DNA from: Polyangia bacterium
GTDB lineage: Bacteria > Myxococcota_A > Polyangia > Nannocystales > Nannocystaceae
Assembly (NCBI GenBank): GCA_030424595.1
Contig: JAUHWG010000007.1
Coordinates: forward strand, 62,001-126,000
Length of the DNA: 64,000 bases
Direction of reading: 5' to 3'
Shown: positions 19,085 through 27,567 of the stretch, in pieces
How positions within the stretch are numbered: position 1 is the first letter of the stretch
Layout: each line of letters opens with the position of its first letter
Notes under the pieces: model-generated
What the model saw: only the letters and a program-made list of their open reading frames with translations
What the model was told of the DNA's origin: nothing
The model's database searches: none
Position numbers and translations under genes: made by a program

Positions 19085-19103
19085 GCACATCCTGAGGATG
19101 TGC
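19085..19103. promoter_or_regulatory. Perfect inverted repeat, candidate operator
   Basis: GCACATCC-TGA-GGATGTGC is a perfect 8+8 dyad with a 3-base centre, located 31 bases upstream of the preferred GTG start of the PLP enzyme. Its short spacer fits a helix-turn-helix operator site or a small mRNA hairpin. If translation began at ATG 19090 the dyad would overlap the start codon. Confidence 0.45.
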
Positions 19104-19441
19104 CGGATAGTCGGCGATTGTCGGCCACTTCCGCCCGGTCGGAGCCCTCCTCGCCGGGCCCATCCCGGCGATCCTGGAGCTGTGTGGTGGGGGGATCTTG
19201 CCCCCACTTCATGAGGTCGTCGGGGGGCGTCGGTGGGCGTCGATGTAGACCCCTGGGGGCACCTTGGCGGCGGTCATTGTCGGAGGCTGTCGCCCGCGGC
19301 GAAGCGCGGGCGCAGGGGTCGGCGCGCGGCTCAGCTCGGCGCTCACCCCACGGCCTCCGAGCACCCCTCGGGTGGTCCCCCGTAGACCCCGCGAGGTTCG
19401 CTGTGGAGACCGTCTTCAGGGGAGCGAGGGCGCGGATTCGA

Positions 19442-19471
19442 TTGACGGACACGATCTCCTTCGTCGATAGT
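19442..19471 (+). promoter_or_regulatory. Possible sigma-70-like promoter of the Gly-rich lipoprotein gene
   Basis: TTGACG (19442-19447) and GATAGT (19466-19471) are separated by 18 bases in the most AT-rich part of the region. Transcription would begin close to 19478, almost at the ATG (19481), implying a nearly leaderless message. This is weak sequence-only evidence. Confidence 0.3.
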
Positions 19472-19480
19472 CGAGCGAAT

Positions 19481-21301
19481 ATGATCTCCAGGAATTTTAC
19501 GCTTGTTGGGGGCCTCTCGGCCCTCGTACTGCTCTTCGGCGCGTGTGGTGATGATGCGATCGGAACCTCGGCCGACTCCGCGACGGGCTCCTCGAGCGGG
19601 ACGACGACAGGGACGACCGCGAGCACCGCGGCGGAGACGACGACGACGACGACGACGACCGACGGCAGCGCGAGCGGAACGACGACGACGACGACGACGA
19701 CGAGCGACGGTACGACGACGACGACGACGAGCACGACCGGAGTGATGACCGGGACGGAGAGCGACGGGACGACGACGACGACGACGAGCGACTCGGACAG
19801 CGACACCGACGGGACGACGACGACGACGACGGGCGACAACGTGGACTGTGTCCCCGACGACGTCGACGTCCCCGATCCCTACTGTGACGAGGTGCCAGAG
19901 GACATCGTCTACGTCGCCACCCCGGTCAACGGCGGCTCCGACGCGAATGACGGGATGAGCCCCGACACGCCGGTGGCGACGATCGCCAAGGCGATCGAGG
20001 TAGCCCAGCTCTGCGACAACACCTGCGACGTGGTCGTCAGCGCTGGCGACTATCCGAAGACCGTCACCCTCGCCGCGGGGGTCGACCTCTTCGGCGGCTA
20101 CGAGCCGGGCACCTGGAAGCACAACGTCGTCGACTTCGAGACCGTCATCGAGGGCGACCAGGAGCGGGCGGTCATCGCCGAGGCGCTCGACGTCAAGACC
20201 CGCTTCTACGGCTTCACCGTCCAGGGCAAGACCTACAGCGGCGGCGGCACCTCGACCTACGCGTTTTGGGTCCGCAACGTCGCCGACGATCTCCTCGCGA
20301 TCGAGACCTCGCGCCTCATCGCCGGTGACGCCGGCAAGGGCAGCGACGGGATGAACGGGAGCAAGGGCGACGACGGTGGGCTCGGCGGCAAGGCGATGAT
20401 GGGCACCGGCGGCACCCCTGGCGCCTCGACCTGCGGCGCCACCGGAGGCGCTGGCGGCAGCTCCTTCGACTGCGGCTCCGACAACGGCGGCGACGGCCAG
20501 GCCGGCGGGGACAACACCCCGGGCGGAGCCGGCGGGGTCGCGGGCAAGAGCTCCTGCGGCGGGTGCAACGACTCGGGCCTCGACGGCTCGCCGGGGATGC
20601 TCGGCGACTCGGGCAAGCCGGGCAAGTCAGGCGACGGTCCGGTCGACGAGATCGGCGGGTGGTCGCCGATGGGCCTCTGGGTCGGCTCCGACGGCGGGGC
20701 TGCGGATCGTGGGGATCACGGGCGTGGCGGCGGCGGCGGCGGTGCAGGCGGCTTCGACGAGGATCCTTGGTTTTGCGTCTTCTGGAACGGCAAGGAGGTC
20801 GGCGGCGGCGGTGGCGGCGGCGGCGGTGGCGGCTGCGGCGGCAAGGAGGGCAGCCCTGGTCAGGCCGGCGGCGGCTCCTTTGGCCTGGTCGCGATCACCT
20901 CTGGGATCCAACTCCTCAGCGTCGAGATCACCGCGGGCAACGGCGGCGACGGTGGTAACGGCGGCGACGGTGGCAACGGCGGCGTCGGCAAGGCCGGCGG
21001 CGGCAAGGCCCTCGGCGGCGATCAGGACGAGGGCGGCGACGGCGAGAACGGGGCCGGCGGCGGCGACGGTGGTGGAGCCGGCGGGGCCGCGGGCGGCTGC
21101 GGTGGCGTCTCGGCGGGCATCGCCGAGGTCGGCGGCTCGATCGTCAGCCAGCAGGACGTGAGCATCCAGCCCGGCACCGCCGGCGCGGGCGGGCTCGGCG
21201 GCAAGGGCGGCTACGAGGGCGACTCCAACGCCAAGCCCCAGGCGCTCGACGGAGGCAAGGGCTGCGAAGGCGCCGTCGACAGCGTCGTCGTCTACGAGTA
21301 G
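19481..21301 (+). CDS. Gly-rich, Thr-linker lipoprotein with beta-helix-like domain
   Basis: A 606-residue lipoprotein: signal peptide MISRNFTLVGGLSALVLLFGAC (lipobox Cys 22), then a Thr/Ser linker to about residue 125 encoded largely by ACG triplet runs. DIVYVATPVNGGSDANDGMSPDTPVATIAKAIEVA and FGGYEPGTWKHNV (about 140-215) resemble the DUF1565 start of right-handed beta-helix proteins. The second half is a Gly-rich region with short Gly-X-Y-like and GG repeats, paired Cys residues, and runs of Gly reaching nine. The protein is predicted to be on the cell surface, and its role is unknown. ATG 19481 is chosen for the signal peptide; the much longer upstream frame is antisense to the PLP enzyme. 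A strong hairpin terminator follows. Confidence 0.85.
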   Translation: MISRNFTLVGGLSALVLLFGACGDDAIGTSADSATGSSSGTTTGTTASTAAETTTTTTTTDGSASGTTTTTTTTSDGTTTTTTSTTGVMTGTESDGTTTTTTSDSDSDTDGTTTTTTGDNVDCVPDDVDVPDPYCDEVPEDIVYVATPVNGGSDANDGMSPDTPVATIAKAIEVAQLCDNTCDVVVSAGDYPKTVTLAAGVDLFGGYEPGTWKHNVVDFETVIEGDQERAVIAEALDVKTRFYGFTVQGKTYSGGGTSTYAFWVRNVADDLLAIETSRLIAGDAGKGSDGMNGSKGDDGGLGGKAMMGTGGTPGASTCGATGGAGGSSFDCGSDNGGDGQAGGDNTPGGAGGVAGKSSCGGCNDSGLDGSPGMLGDSGKPGKSGDGPVDEIGGWSPMGLWVGSDGGAADRGDHGRGGGGGGAGGFDEDPWFCVFWNGKEVGGGGGGGGGGGCGGKEGSPGQAGGGSFGLVAITSGIQLLSVEITAGNGGDGGNGGDGGNGGVGKAGGGKALGGDQDEGGDGENGAGGGDGGGAGGAAGGCGGVSAGIAEVGGSIVSQQDVSIQPGTAGAGGLGGKGGYEGDSNAKPQALDGGKGCEGAVDSVVVYE

Positions 21302-21338
21302 CCGCTCGCCTCGCGAACGGGACGACGACCAACAAGGA

Positions 21339-21376
21339 GAAGAGAGGCCCCCGCGCGGGGGCCTCTCTTCGTTCTC
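21339..21376 (+). terminator. Strong palindromic terminator
   Basis: A perfect 16-bp stem (21339-21354 with 21355-21370; GAAGAGAGGCCCCCGC and its exact complement) lies 37 bases after the Gly-rich lipoprotein stop. It is followed by CTTCGTTCTC (21367-21376), a shorter form of the tail seen after the pckG and OmpA-family hairpins. Confidence 0.75.
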
Positions 21377-21390
21377 GGGAGGGTGGAGCC

Positions 21391-21520
21391 GCGCTCTCGC
21401 TGGCCCCGTCGCGACTCGCGACTCGGCCGAGACCTGCGACACAGCCCGCTACAGCGCTTCGTCGAGGCCTAGAGGACCGACGATCGCGGCCCGGGAGCGC
21501 ACGCACGGGACCTCCCCTAC
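21391..21520. repeat. Diverged copy of the CTAG-ended palindromic repeat
   Basis: The interior follows the 29242-29407 element in the same orientation (CGCGCTCTCGCT..., GACACAGCCCGCTACAGCG, TTCGTCGAGGCC, ACGATCGCGGC, CACGGGACC), but the left terminal arm is absent and the right arm is decayed. It lies between convergent gene ends (Gly-rich lipoprotein and vWA lipoprotein). Confidence 0.6.
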
Positions 21521-21544
21521 GGCGCCTCCGGTCTATCCTCCGGT

Positions 21545-22600
21545 CTATCCTTCGGGGAGCAAGGCGCAGGTGTTACCGAGGGTCGCGGCCAGGGCCGCGC
21601 CGATGACCTCGGTGTAGGCGTCGGTGTCCTTGATGTCGCCCCAAATCGGCTCCTCGTCGCCGAAGGCGGTCATCATCTGCCAGAGCTTTTGATTGATCCC
21701 GCCGATGCAGCCCGGGACCAGCCCCGCCGTCAGGATGCACTCCTCGCCGCCGCATCCGCTCTTCGCGTCGAGGAGCATCTGCTTGTAGAGCTTCATCGCC
21801 TCCGGCGACTTGTCCGGCTCGTCGGTCAGGAAGAAGAGGAGGAGGACCGCGTCCTCGTCGCGGAGGAAGCCCTCGTTCGCCTCCGCGTTGGCCGGGTGGG
21901 TGACGTAGGACGCGGCCGCGACCGGCATCTCAAAGGAGCAGCCGAGCTCGCCAGCGGCCGTCGCCGCGCCGGTGAACCAGCTCTTGAGGGGCGCTGGATC
22001 GTCGTCGGTCGAGGTCGCGAAGTAGCTCTTCCCTTCGTAGTTAAACAGCCGCCCCTGGCTGCCGTTGATCTCGTTCGAGCCCTCGGTCGGCGGGGTGTAG
22101 TACATCTCGATGGTGTCGAGCTCGGCGGCGCTCTGGCAGCCGATCGTCGAGTCGGGGCAGGCGCACCCCTCTCCGTTGCAGAAGAAGTCGGTCGTCGTCA
22201 GGGCGACGTGGACGTCGACGTCTTTCGGCAGGTTCTCGAAGATCGCGTCGACGAAGCCGGGAAACGCCCCGGCGAGCGCCTCTTGGTAGGTGGCCATGGA
22301 GGCGGAGTTGTCGACGACGAAGAGGATGTCGACGGCGTCGCAGCCGGGCAGCTCGACGTCGTCGCCGAGGTCAAACTTGGTGCCGTCCGAGTCTTCGCTG
22401 TCCGAGCCGCCTTCGCTCGTGTCGCCGCTCGTGTCGCCGCTCGTGTCGCCGCTCGTGGGAGCGGTCATCGCCGTGGTGATCGTCGTCGCCGCGGAGGTGA
22501 TCGAGGCCGCCGAGGCGCTCGCGTCGGTGCTGGCCTCGCCGCCGCTACAGGCGAGGGCGAGCGCGGGGAGGAGGGTGAGGAGCGAGGAGAGGCGCTTCAT
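21545..22600 (-). CDS. von Willebrand factor A domain lipoprotein
   Basis: A 351-residue lipoprotein: signal peptide MKRLSSLLTLLPALALAC with the lipobox Cys at about residue 18, then a Ser/Thr/Asp linker including SGDTSGDTSGDTSEGG triplicate repeats. A vWA domain (about 85-340) follows, with the MIDAS motif DILFVVDNSASMATYQ and FLTDEPDK as the second metal-binding region. Several Cys pairs (CNGEGCACPD, CGGEECI) suggest disulfides in an exported protein. The domain probably mediates adhesion or protein contact. A similar vWA lipoprotein lies at 41857-43446, so this may be a local paralog family. No RBS stands out before ATG 22600. Confidence 0.88.
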   Translation of the reverse strand: MKRLSSLLTLLPALALACSGGEASTDASASAASITSAATTITTAMTAPTSGDTSGDTSGDTSEGGSDSEDSDGTKFDLGDDVELPGCDAVDILFVVDNSASMATYQEALAGAFPGFVDAIFENLPKDVDVHVALTTTDFFCNGEGCACPDSTIGCQSAAELDTIEMYYTPPTEGSNEINGSQGRLFNYEGKSYFATSTDDDPAPLKSWFTGAATAAGELGCSFEMPVAAASYVTHPANAEANEGFLRDEDAVLLLFFLTDEPDKSPEAMKLYKQMLLDAKSGCGGEECILTAGLVPGCIGGINQKLWQMMTAFGDEEPIWGDIKDTDAYTEVIGAALAATLGNTCALLPEG

Positions 22601-22773
22601 CGCAGGGGTCGAGTATGCCCGTCAGCGGGCGTTTGTGCACATAGCGAAGCTCGGAGGCTGCGACGGCGGCCCCGCGCTCCTGAGCGTCGTGGTCGTGGCC
22701 TTCGCCGAGTCGCCGCCGCCGGCCGCGAGCTTTTGCCAGCTCCTCCAGAGTCCTCCTTTGATAGCCTCCCGGC

Positions 22774-24309
22774 ATGAGTCTCAACCTCGGCCTGATCCTC
22801 CGCGCTAGCGCCCACGCTCACCCCGAGAGGACGGCCCTGGTCCTCGGCGATCACTCTCTCAGCTACGGTCAGCTGCACGCCTACGTCCAGGGGTTCGCCG
22901 GCGGTCTCCGGGATCTCGGCGTCCGCCAGGGGCAGCACGTCGCGCTCCTCCTGCCGAACGTGCCCCACTTCTCGATCGCCTACTTTGGCACCCACTACGC
23001 GGGCGGCGCCGTCGTCCCGCTCAACGTGCTCCTGACCGCCGAGGAGATCGCCTATCACCTGAGCGACTCCGACGCGGTCGCCCTCGTGGTCTGGGAGGGC
23101 TTCCTCCCGCAGGCGCAGGAGGCCTTCGCGAGGGTCGCGGGGTGTAAGTCGCTGATCGTCGTCAAGGCTGACCCCAAGGACACTTCAGCGCCCGAGGGAG
23201 CGCACAACATGACGGCGATGATCGCCGGCTCCAAGCCCGTGGAGGTGCTGCCGGCGACGATGCCCGACGACACCGCGGTGATCCTCTACACCTCCGGGAC
23301 CACCGGTCGGCCGAAGGGGGCCCAGCTCACCCACTTCAACATGTTCTACAACGCCCAGTATGTCCGCGATGACCTGCTGGCGCTCGGCGCTGACACGACC
23401 GCGCTGACGGTGCTGCCGCTCTTCCACTCCTTCGGCCAGACGGTGATGCACAACGCCGTGCTCCTCGGCGGCGGCAAGATCGTTCTCCTGCCCCGCTTCG
23501 AGGTCGAGGCGGCGCTCGGGTTGATGCAGGCCCACAAGGTCAGCCTCTTCGCCGGCGTGCCGACCATGTACTTCGCGGTGCTCAACCACCCGAAGGCGGA
23601 CGGCTACGATCTCAGCTCGCTCGAGCGCTGCGTCTCCGGCGGGGCGGCGATGCCGGTCGAGGTGATGAACGCCTTCGACAGGAAGTACGACGTCAACATC
23701 CTCGAGGGCTACGGTCTCAGCGAGACCTCGCCGGTCGCCAGCTTCAACCAGCTAGACAGGCCGAAGAAGCCCGGCTCGATCGGCCTGCCGATCTGGGGCG
23801 TCGAGTTCCAGCTCGTCGACGCGGAGGGGGCGGTGATCGAGGAGACAGGCAAGCCGGGCGAGATCTGCATCCGCGGTCACAATGTCATGAAGGGCTACTA
23901 CAACCGCCCGGAGGCGACCCAAGAGGCGATCGTCGACGGCTGGTTCCACACCGGCGACATCGCCACCCGCGACGAGGACGGCTTCTACGCGATCGTCGAC
24001 CGCAAGAAGGACATGGTGATCCGCGGCGGCTACAACGTCTACCCGCGCGAGATCGAGGAGGTGCTCTACGGTCACCCGGCGATCGCCGAGGCGGCGGTGA
24101 TCGGCGTCGCCGACGAGAAGTTCGGCGAAGAGGTGAAGGCGGTCGTCGCCCTCAAGCCGGGCCAGAGCGCGACGGCCGAGGAGCTCATCGCCTACTGCAA
24201 GGAGCGCCTGGCGGCCTACAAGTACCCGCGGTTCATCGATATCATCGACGCCCTGCCGAAGGGGCCGACCGGCAAGATCCTCAAGCGCGAGCTGAGGCAG
24301 AGCTCGTAG
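22774..24309 (+). CDS. Long-chain fatty acid-CoA ligase (AMP-binding)
   Basis: A 511-residue ANL-superfamily acyl-CoA synthetase that activates a carboxylic acid through an acyl-AMP. The P-loop-like A3 motif is VILYTSGTTGRPKGAQLTH (about residues 170-188), the A5 motif is EGYGLSETSP, and A7 is WFHTGDIATRDEDGFY. A8 is IVDRKKDMVIRGGYNVYPREIEEVL, and the A10 catalytic Lys lies in PKGPTGKILKREL. The pattern GGYNVYPREIE is typical of fatty acyl or aryl acid ligases. No signal peptide is present, so the protein is cytoplasmic. The neighbouring PAS-STAS regulator and other genes do not define a pathway. The start ATG 22774 gives a normal N-terminus (MSLNLGLILRASAHAHPERTAL). Confidence 0.94.
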   Translation: MSLNLGLILRASAHAHPERTALVLGDHSLSYGQLHAYVQGFAGGLRDLGVRQGQHVALLLPNVPHFSIAYFGTHYAGGAVVPLNVLLTAEEIAYHLSDSDAVALVVWEGFLPQAQEAFARVAGCKSLIVVKADPKDTSAPEGAHNMTAMIAGSKPVEVLPATMPDDTAVILYTSGTTGRPKGAQLTHFNMFYNAQYVRDDLLALGADTTALTVLPLFHSFGQTVMHNAVLLGGGKIVLLPRFEVEAALGLMQAHKVSLFAGVPTMYFAVLNHPKADGYDLSSLERCVSGGAAMPVEVMNAFDRKYDVNILEGYGLSETSPVASFNQLDRPKKPGSIGLPIWGVEFQLVDAEGAVIEETGKPGEICIRGHNVMKGYYNRPEATQEAIVDGWFHTGDIATRDEDGFYAIVDRKKDMVIRGGYNVYPREIEEVLYGHPAIAEAAVIGVADEKFGEEVKAVVALKPGQSATAEELIAYCKERLAAYKYPRFIDIIDALPKGPTGKILKRELRQSS

Positions 24310-24444
24310 GGGGGCTCCCGGAGCCGAGGCGGGCGTCGTCGATCACCGAGATCATCGACGCGCCGCCACGGCGGAAGCCCCAGGGCGGGAGCATCCTCGG
24401 TGGCGACGCCTCGCGGTGAGGGTCGTCGCTGGTCCTGAGCCGCC

Positions 24445-25320
24445 TCAGCGTGCGGTGTGGCCCTGTTCGGAGATGCAGGCCCTGAGCGCCTCACGCATGT
24501 TGCGGTAGACCCGGATGCCCTCGAGCTCGACCTCGAGGCCGACGAGGGTCTGGGCGATCTCCGGGCGAATCCCGGCGAAGACCCCAGTCGCGCCGAGGAG
24601 CTTGACGGCGGCGACGACCCGGAGGAGCAGCTGTCCGGTCGTCGTGTCGATGACGGCGATGCCGGTCAGGTCGAGGATTACGTAGCGGGCGTGCTTCTGG
24701 GTGACGGCGTCGAGCAGCTGCTCGCTCATCTGCTTGGCGCGCAGGGAGGTGACGGATCCGAGGAGCGGGAGGGTGACGATCCCGTCCCAGACCTCGATCA
24801 CAGGGGTGGAGAGGGCCTCGATCGTCTCTTTCTGGGCCTCGATCTCCGCGCGGGCAGCCTCGAGCGAGGCGATCGTGTCTCGCTGGAAGTTGATCTCTCG
24901 CCTCGCGGACTCGATCTCGCCGCGAGCCTCAGCTCGCTCGGTGACGTCGCGCTGGATGCCGAGGACGAAGGCTGGCTTTCCGTCCTCGCCGATCTGGAGG
25001 GGGACCAGGGTCGTGTCGACCCACCTTCGCATCGCGGTCCCATCGCCGCGGGGCAGATCGACCTGGCTCTCGTGGACCTGGACCGCCTCGCCGGCGAAGG
25101 CCCGCATGTACCCGTCGACGAGCTCGTCCGCGAGAAAGGTCGTGTTCTCCAGGATGTTGAAGTTGCCGATGACGAAGTCCCGCTTGACGCCGGTGAAGGC
25201 CTCGCAGGTCCTGTTCATGGTCACGAGGACGCCGTCCTGACGGTAGACGAAGCAGATCTCGGGGATGTCGTCGAGGACCGCGAAGAAGTCGATGTCGGGA
25301 AGCTGCATGGGGGTCGGCAT
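24445..25320 (-). CDS. PAS-STAS regulator (RsbR-like)
   Basis: A 291-residue cytoplasmic protein. A PAS domain spans about residues 10-130 (FFAVLDDIPEICFVYRQDGVLVTMNRTCEAFTG ... LGIQRDVTERAEA). A coiled-coil-like linker (IESARREINFQRDTIASLEAARAEIEAQKETIEAL, about 130-165) leads to a STAS domain (about 170-280) with VIEVWDGIVTLPLLGSVTSLRAKQMSEQLL and LDLTGIAVIDTTTGQLLLRVV. That order is the RsbR/stressosome subunit architecture, with the PAS replacing the usual globin-like sensor. In STAS proteins a Ser or Thr after Asp (here IDTTT) is the phosphorylation site. No RsbS- or RsbT-type gene is adjacent, so signalling partners lie elsewhere. Confidence 0.9.
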   Translation of the reverse strand: MPTPMQLPDIDFFAVLDDIPEICFVYRQDGVLVTMNRTCEAFTGVKRDFVIGNFNILENTTFLADELVDGYMRAFAGEAVQVHESQVDLPRGDGTAMRRWVDTTLVPLQIGEDGKPAFVLGIQRDVTERAEARGEIESARREINFQRDTIASLEAARAEIEAQKETIEALSTPVIEVWDGIVTLPLLGSVTSLRAKQMSEQLLDAVTQKHARYVILDLTGIAVIDTTTGQLLLRVVAAVKLLGATGVFAGIRPEIAQTLVGLEVELEGIRVYRNMREALRACISEQGHTAR

Positions 25321-25634
25321 CTCGCGGGAGCGTCTCGGCGGTCAGGGCTCTACGGCGCTCGTCTAGTGAACGAGGCTATCCTGCGGGTGGCCAGTCGACA
25401 ACGAGCCGGCTCTGCGGGGTGAGGGCTCCTCTGCGCAGAAACGTGCGCCTGCTGAGGACTCTGCGGAGGACGGGGCGTCCACACATCGAGGGACCGGTCT
25501 GCCGAGCGTCTGTCACGGCCGAAGCATCCGTACCATCCGTGGGGTCTCCCTGGGGCTCGATCGCCGAGGAGCTTCGACGGCGAGGGCCGCGGCCCTCGCT
25601 TGTCGACGGGTCGAACATCGCGCAGCCTGGGGAG
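25321..25634. other. 314-base region upstream of the exported hydrolase
   Basis: Lies between the divergent PAS-STAS and hydrolase genes and must carry both promoters. The hydrolase frame remains open leftward to 25419, but that part (Arg-rich, no signal-like sequence) looks non-coding. No RNA gene or strong hairpin was seen. Confidence 0.4.
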
Positions 25635-26531
25635 GTGGTCGTCCGTCGTGAGTTTTTCGGCGCGCTCGCGGGTCTCGGCGCAGGAGTCCTCGCGGGTGCG
25701 GGCTGCGCCCATCGACCCGGCTCACGCTCGAGCTTCGTCGAGCGCCGGGCCGCGCATCGGACCGCGCTGACGCGTGATGCACCGTCGACCGGGCGTTGGC
25801 GCTCCGACCAGGAGCCGCCCGCGGGGGCCCAGGCGATCCGTTACCCGAGCGCGGACGGTGAGCTGCTCGCCTACTACGCCGCGCCGATGACGGGCGAAGG
25901 GGCGAAGGCGCCGGCGCTCGTCTACTTCCACGGCGAGTTCTCGCTGCGGCCCTCGGACTTCGACAAGGTCCGCCCCTTCGTCGACGCCGGCTTCGCCGTG
26001 CTCACGCCCTCGCTGCGCGGCGAGAACGGCAACCCCGGTCGCATGGAGCTCCTCTACGGCGAGCTCGACGACGCGAAGGCGGCGATCCGCTGGCTCGTCG
26101 ACCAGCCTGGGGTCGACGGGTCGCGGGTCTTCTCCTTGGGGCACAGCATCGGCGGGGGCCTGAGCGCGCTGCTCAGCCTCGACCCGCAGGTGCCGCTCGT
26201 CGCGACGGCGAGCGCGGGCGGAGTCTACGTCCCGGAGACCTTTGTCCGCTGGGGTCGCAACCCGAAGCAGTCCGAGCTCGTCCGCTTTGATCCGGGCGAC
26301 CGCGAGGAGCGTGAGCTCCGCTCCCTCGGACCCCACGTCGCGGAGATGGCCCGTCCCCACATCGCCTACGTCGGCGACGAGGACCCGTGGATCATGCGCA
26401 ACGCCGAGGCAGTCCGCGACGCCGCGGCGGAGCACCATCGGCTCTTTGAGCTCGAGGTGGTCGCCGGCGATCATGGGGCGATGATCCGTCCCGCGGTCGC
26501 GAAGTACCTCGGCCGTGTCGCTGCGCTCTGA
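25635..26531 (+). CDS. Exported alpha/beta hydrolase lipoprotein
   Basis: About 298 residues from GTG 25635 (VVVRREFFGALAGLGAGVLAGAGC). The N-terminus combines a twin-arginine-like RREFF with a lipobox ending in AGAGC, suggesting Tat export and lipidation. The hydrolase core has the nucleophile elbow FSLGHSIGGGLS (Ser about residue 172), an Asp in GDEDPW, and the His in AGDHGAM, an order matching dienelactone hydrolase/prolyl-oligopeptidase-type alpha/beta hydrolases. ALVYFHGEF supplies the oxyanion loop. The substrate is unknown. The start is inferred because GGGGAGG sits directly before GTG 25635; an ATG exists only at 25419, where the added N-terminus has no signal character. Confidence 0.8.
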   Translation: MVVRREFFGALAGLGAGVLAGAGCAHRPGSRSSFVERRAAHRTALTRDAPSTGRWRSDQEPPAGAQAIRYPSADGELLAYYAAPMTGEGAKAPALVYFHGEFSLRPSDFDKVRPFVDAGFAVLTPSLRGENGNPGRMELLYGELDDAKAAIRWLVDQPGVDGSRVFSLGHSIGGGLSALLSLDPQVPLVATASAGGVYVPETFVRWGRNPKQSELVRFDPGDREERELRSLGPHVAEMARPHIAYVGDEDPWIMRNAEAVRDAAAEHHRLFELEVVAGDHGAMIRPAVAKYLGRVAAL

Positions 26532-26633
26532 GGGGTCACACCGCGTCGCCGATGGCGGGCAGGAGCTCCTTCGGGGGGACGAAGCTCCGCTCGTCCGACG
26601 CTCTGCCTGTCGAGGCGAGCCGCTGCCTCGAGC

Positions 26634-27149
26634 CTACACGCTGTCGATCTTGAGGCTCACGCGGATGTGCACCTCAGGCTTGATCTTGATGATCCCCAGG
26701 GGGGCCTTAAAGGGCTTGATCCCGAAGTCTGGCTGGTGCACCGGGACTTCGACGATCTGCTCGCCGCCGACCCGGTGGGAGCAGACGCTGAGGGTGCGCG
26801 ATGTCCCATGAAGCGTGAGCTCGCCGGTGATCCGGAGTCCGTCGGTGACCGGCTCGATCGCCGTCGAGGCGAAGCTGATCTCGGGGAAGCGATCGGGGTG
26901 GAGCACCTTCTTGCGGATGTTCGCCTCGATCTCGCCGCGGTCCTTGTCGCTCAGCTCGCCGCCGTTGAGCACGCCCTCGACGACCAGGGAGTCGGGGTCG
27001 AAGGTCGCCGTCAGAGACGATCGATCCTCGGCGATGTCGATCGCGAAGCGAGTGACCCGGATCTTGAGGTCATGTCCCATCGCCGCGAGCAGGCCCTCCT
27101 TGAAGGCGTGGACTTCGACCGCAGCGTTCGTGGCATCAAAATGCGCCAT
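26634..27149 (-). CDS. YceI-like lipid-binding protein
   Basis: A 171-residue protein of the YceI family, a lipocalin-like beta barrel that binds polyprenoid lipids. The pattern MAHFDATNAAVEVHAFKEGLLAAMGHDLKIRV is the usual N-terminus, and LTATFDPDSLVVEGV, HPDRFPEISFASTAIE and ITGELTLHGTSRTL cover the central strands. KIKPEVHIRVSLKIDSV closes the barrel. Unlike typical YceI it has no signal peptide, so it is predicted to be cytoplasmic. ATG 27149 is chosen because upstream residues (SSPPSASRPRG) look unstructured. The ligand is unknown; family members bind isoprenoid quinone-like or fatty acid molecules. Confidence 0.88.
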   Translation of the reverse strand: MAHFDATNAAVEVHAFKEGLLAAMGHDLKIRVTRFAIDIAEDRSSLTATFDPDSLVVEGVLNGGELSDKDRGEIEANIRKKVLHPDRFPEISFASTAIEPVTDGLRITGELTLHGTSRTLSVCSHRVGGEQIVEVPVHQPDFGIKPFKAPLGIIKIKPEVHIRVSLKIDSV

Positions 27150-27567
27150 ACCCCTAGGCCTACTCGCGGACGGCGGCGACGACAAGGGCTAGGAGGCCGC
27201 GGCGAAAGCCCCGCGCCCTCGGCGACGGCGCGCGGCTGTCGAAATTCACGGTAGGGCCCGGTGAAGCGGCGTTTCGCCGGGCCGACGAGCGTCGATGGTG
27301 GCGCGCGAGGACCTCTCGCCGTGTTTGGGACGACGTGCGCGCGCTCGCGTCCGTCGCGACGTTCGCGAGGGAAAGGCCGAGAAGTCAGCGATGGCGCCCC
27401 GCAGAGGGGTTTTTGCGGAGTGGGTCGCTGAGGGGTCATCATCGCCTGGGAGCCCCTGCGGACGGGGAGGGTCCCAGGGACGACCTCAGCGCTCTGTCGG
27501 GGTCCGTGGGCGACGCCCTACGTGCTCTCGCGACCCTCTTCGATCTGTGGCCGCGCTCGTCCGAGAT
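27150..27567. other. 418-base intergenic region with a decayed repeat copy
   Basis: No gene is supported. Its left part carries the decayed repeat at 27189-27325. The rest is GC-rich sequence with no clear hairpin, apart from the dyad-rich ACGACGTGCGCGCGCTCGCG region near 27331. Confidence 0.4.
27189..27325. repeat. Decayed copy of the CTAG-ended palindromic repeat
   Basis: The left arm CTAGGAGGCCGCGGCGAAAG matches the family arm (GTGGCAAAAGTCCCG) with substitutions, and GAAGCGGCGTTTCG in the middle echoes the core. The right arm (GAGGACCTCTCGCCGTG) is weak. It lies downstream of the minus-strand lipoprotein gene at 27568-28590. Confidence 0.45.

Larger units (their letters stand above)
19055..19480. 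other. 426-base divergent intergenic region
   Basis: Separates the minus-strand PLP enzyme from the plus-strand Gly-rich lipoprotein and should hold both promoters. It contains the inverted repeat at 19085-19103 and an AT-richer stretch near 19432-19500. Nothing else protein-like is supported. Confidence 0.5.

Noticed and set aside
17855-19480. Long plus-strand upstream extension of the Gly-rich lipoprotein frame
   Set aside because: Runs antisense to the PLP enzyme with no conserved features; the lipoprotein signal peptide begins at 19481.
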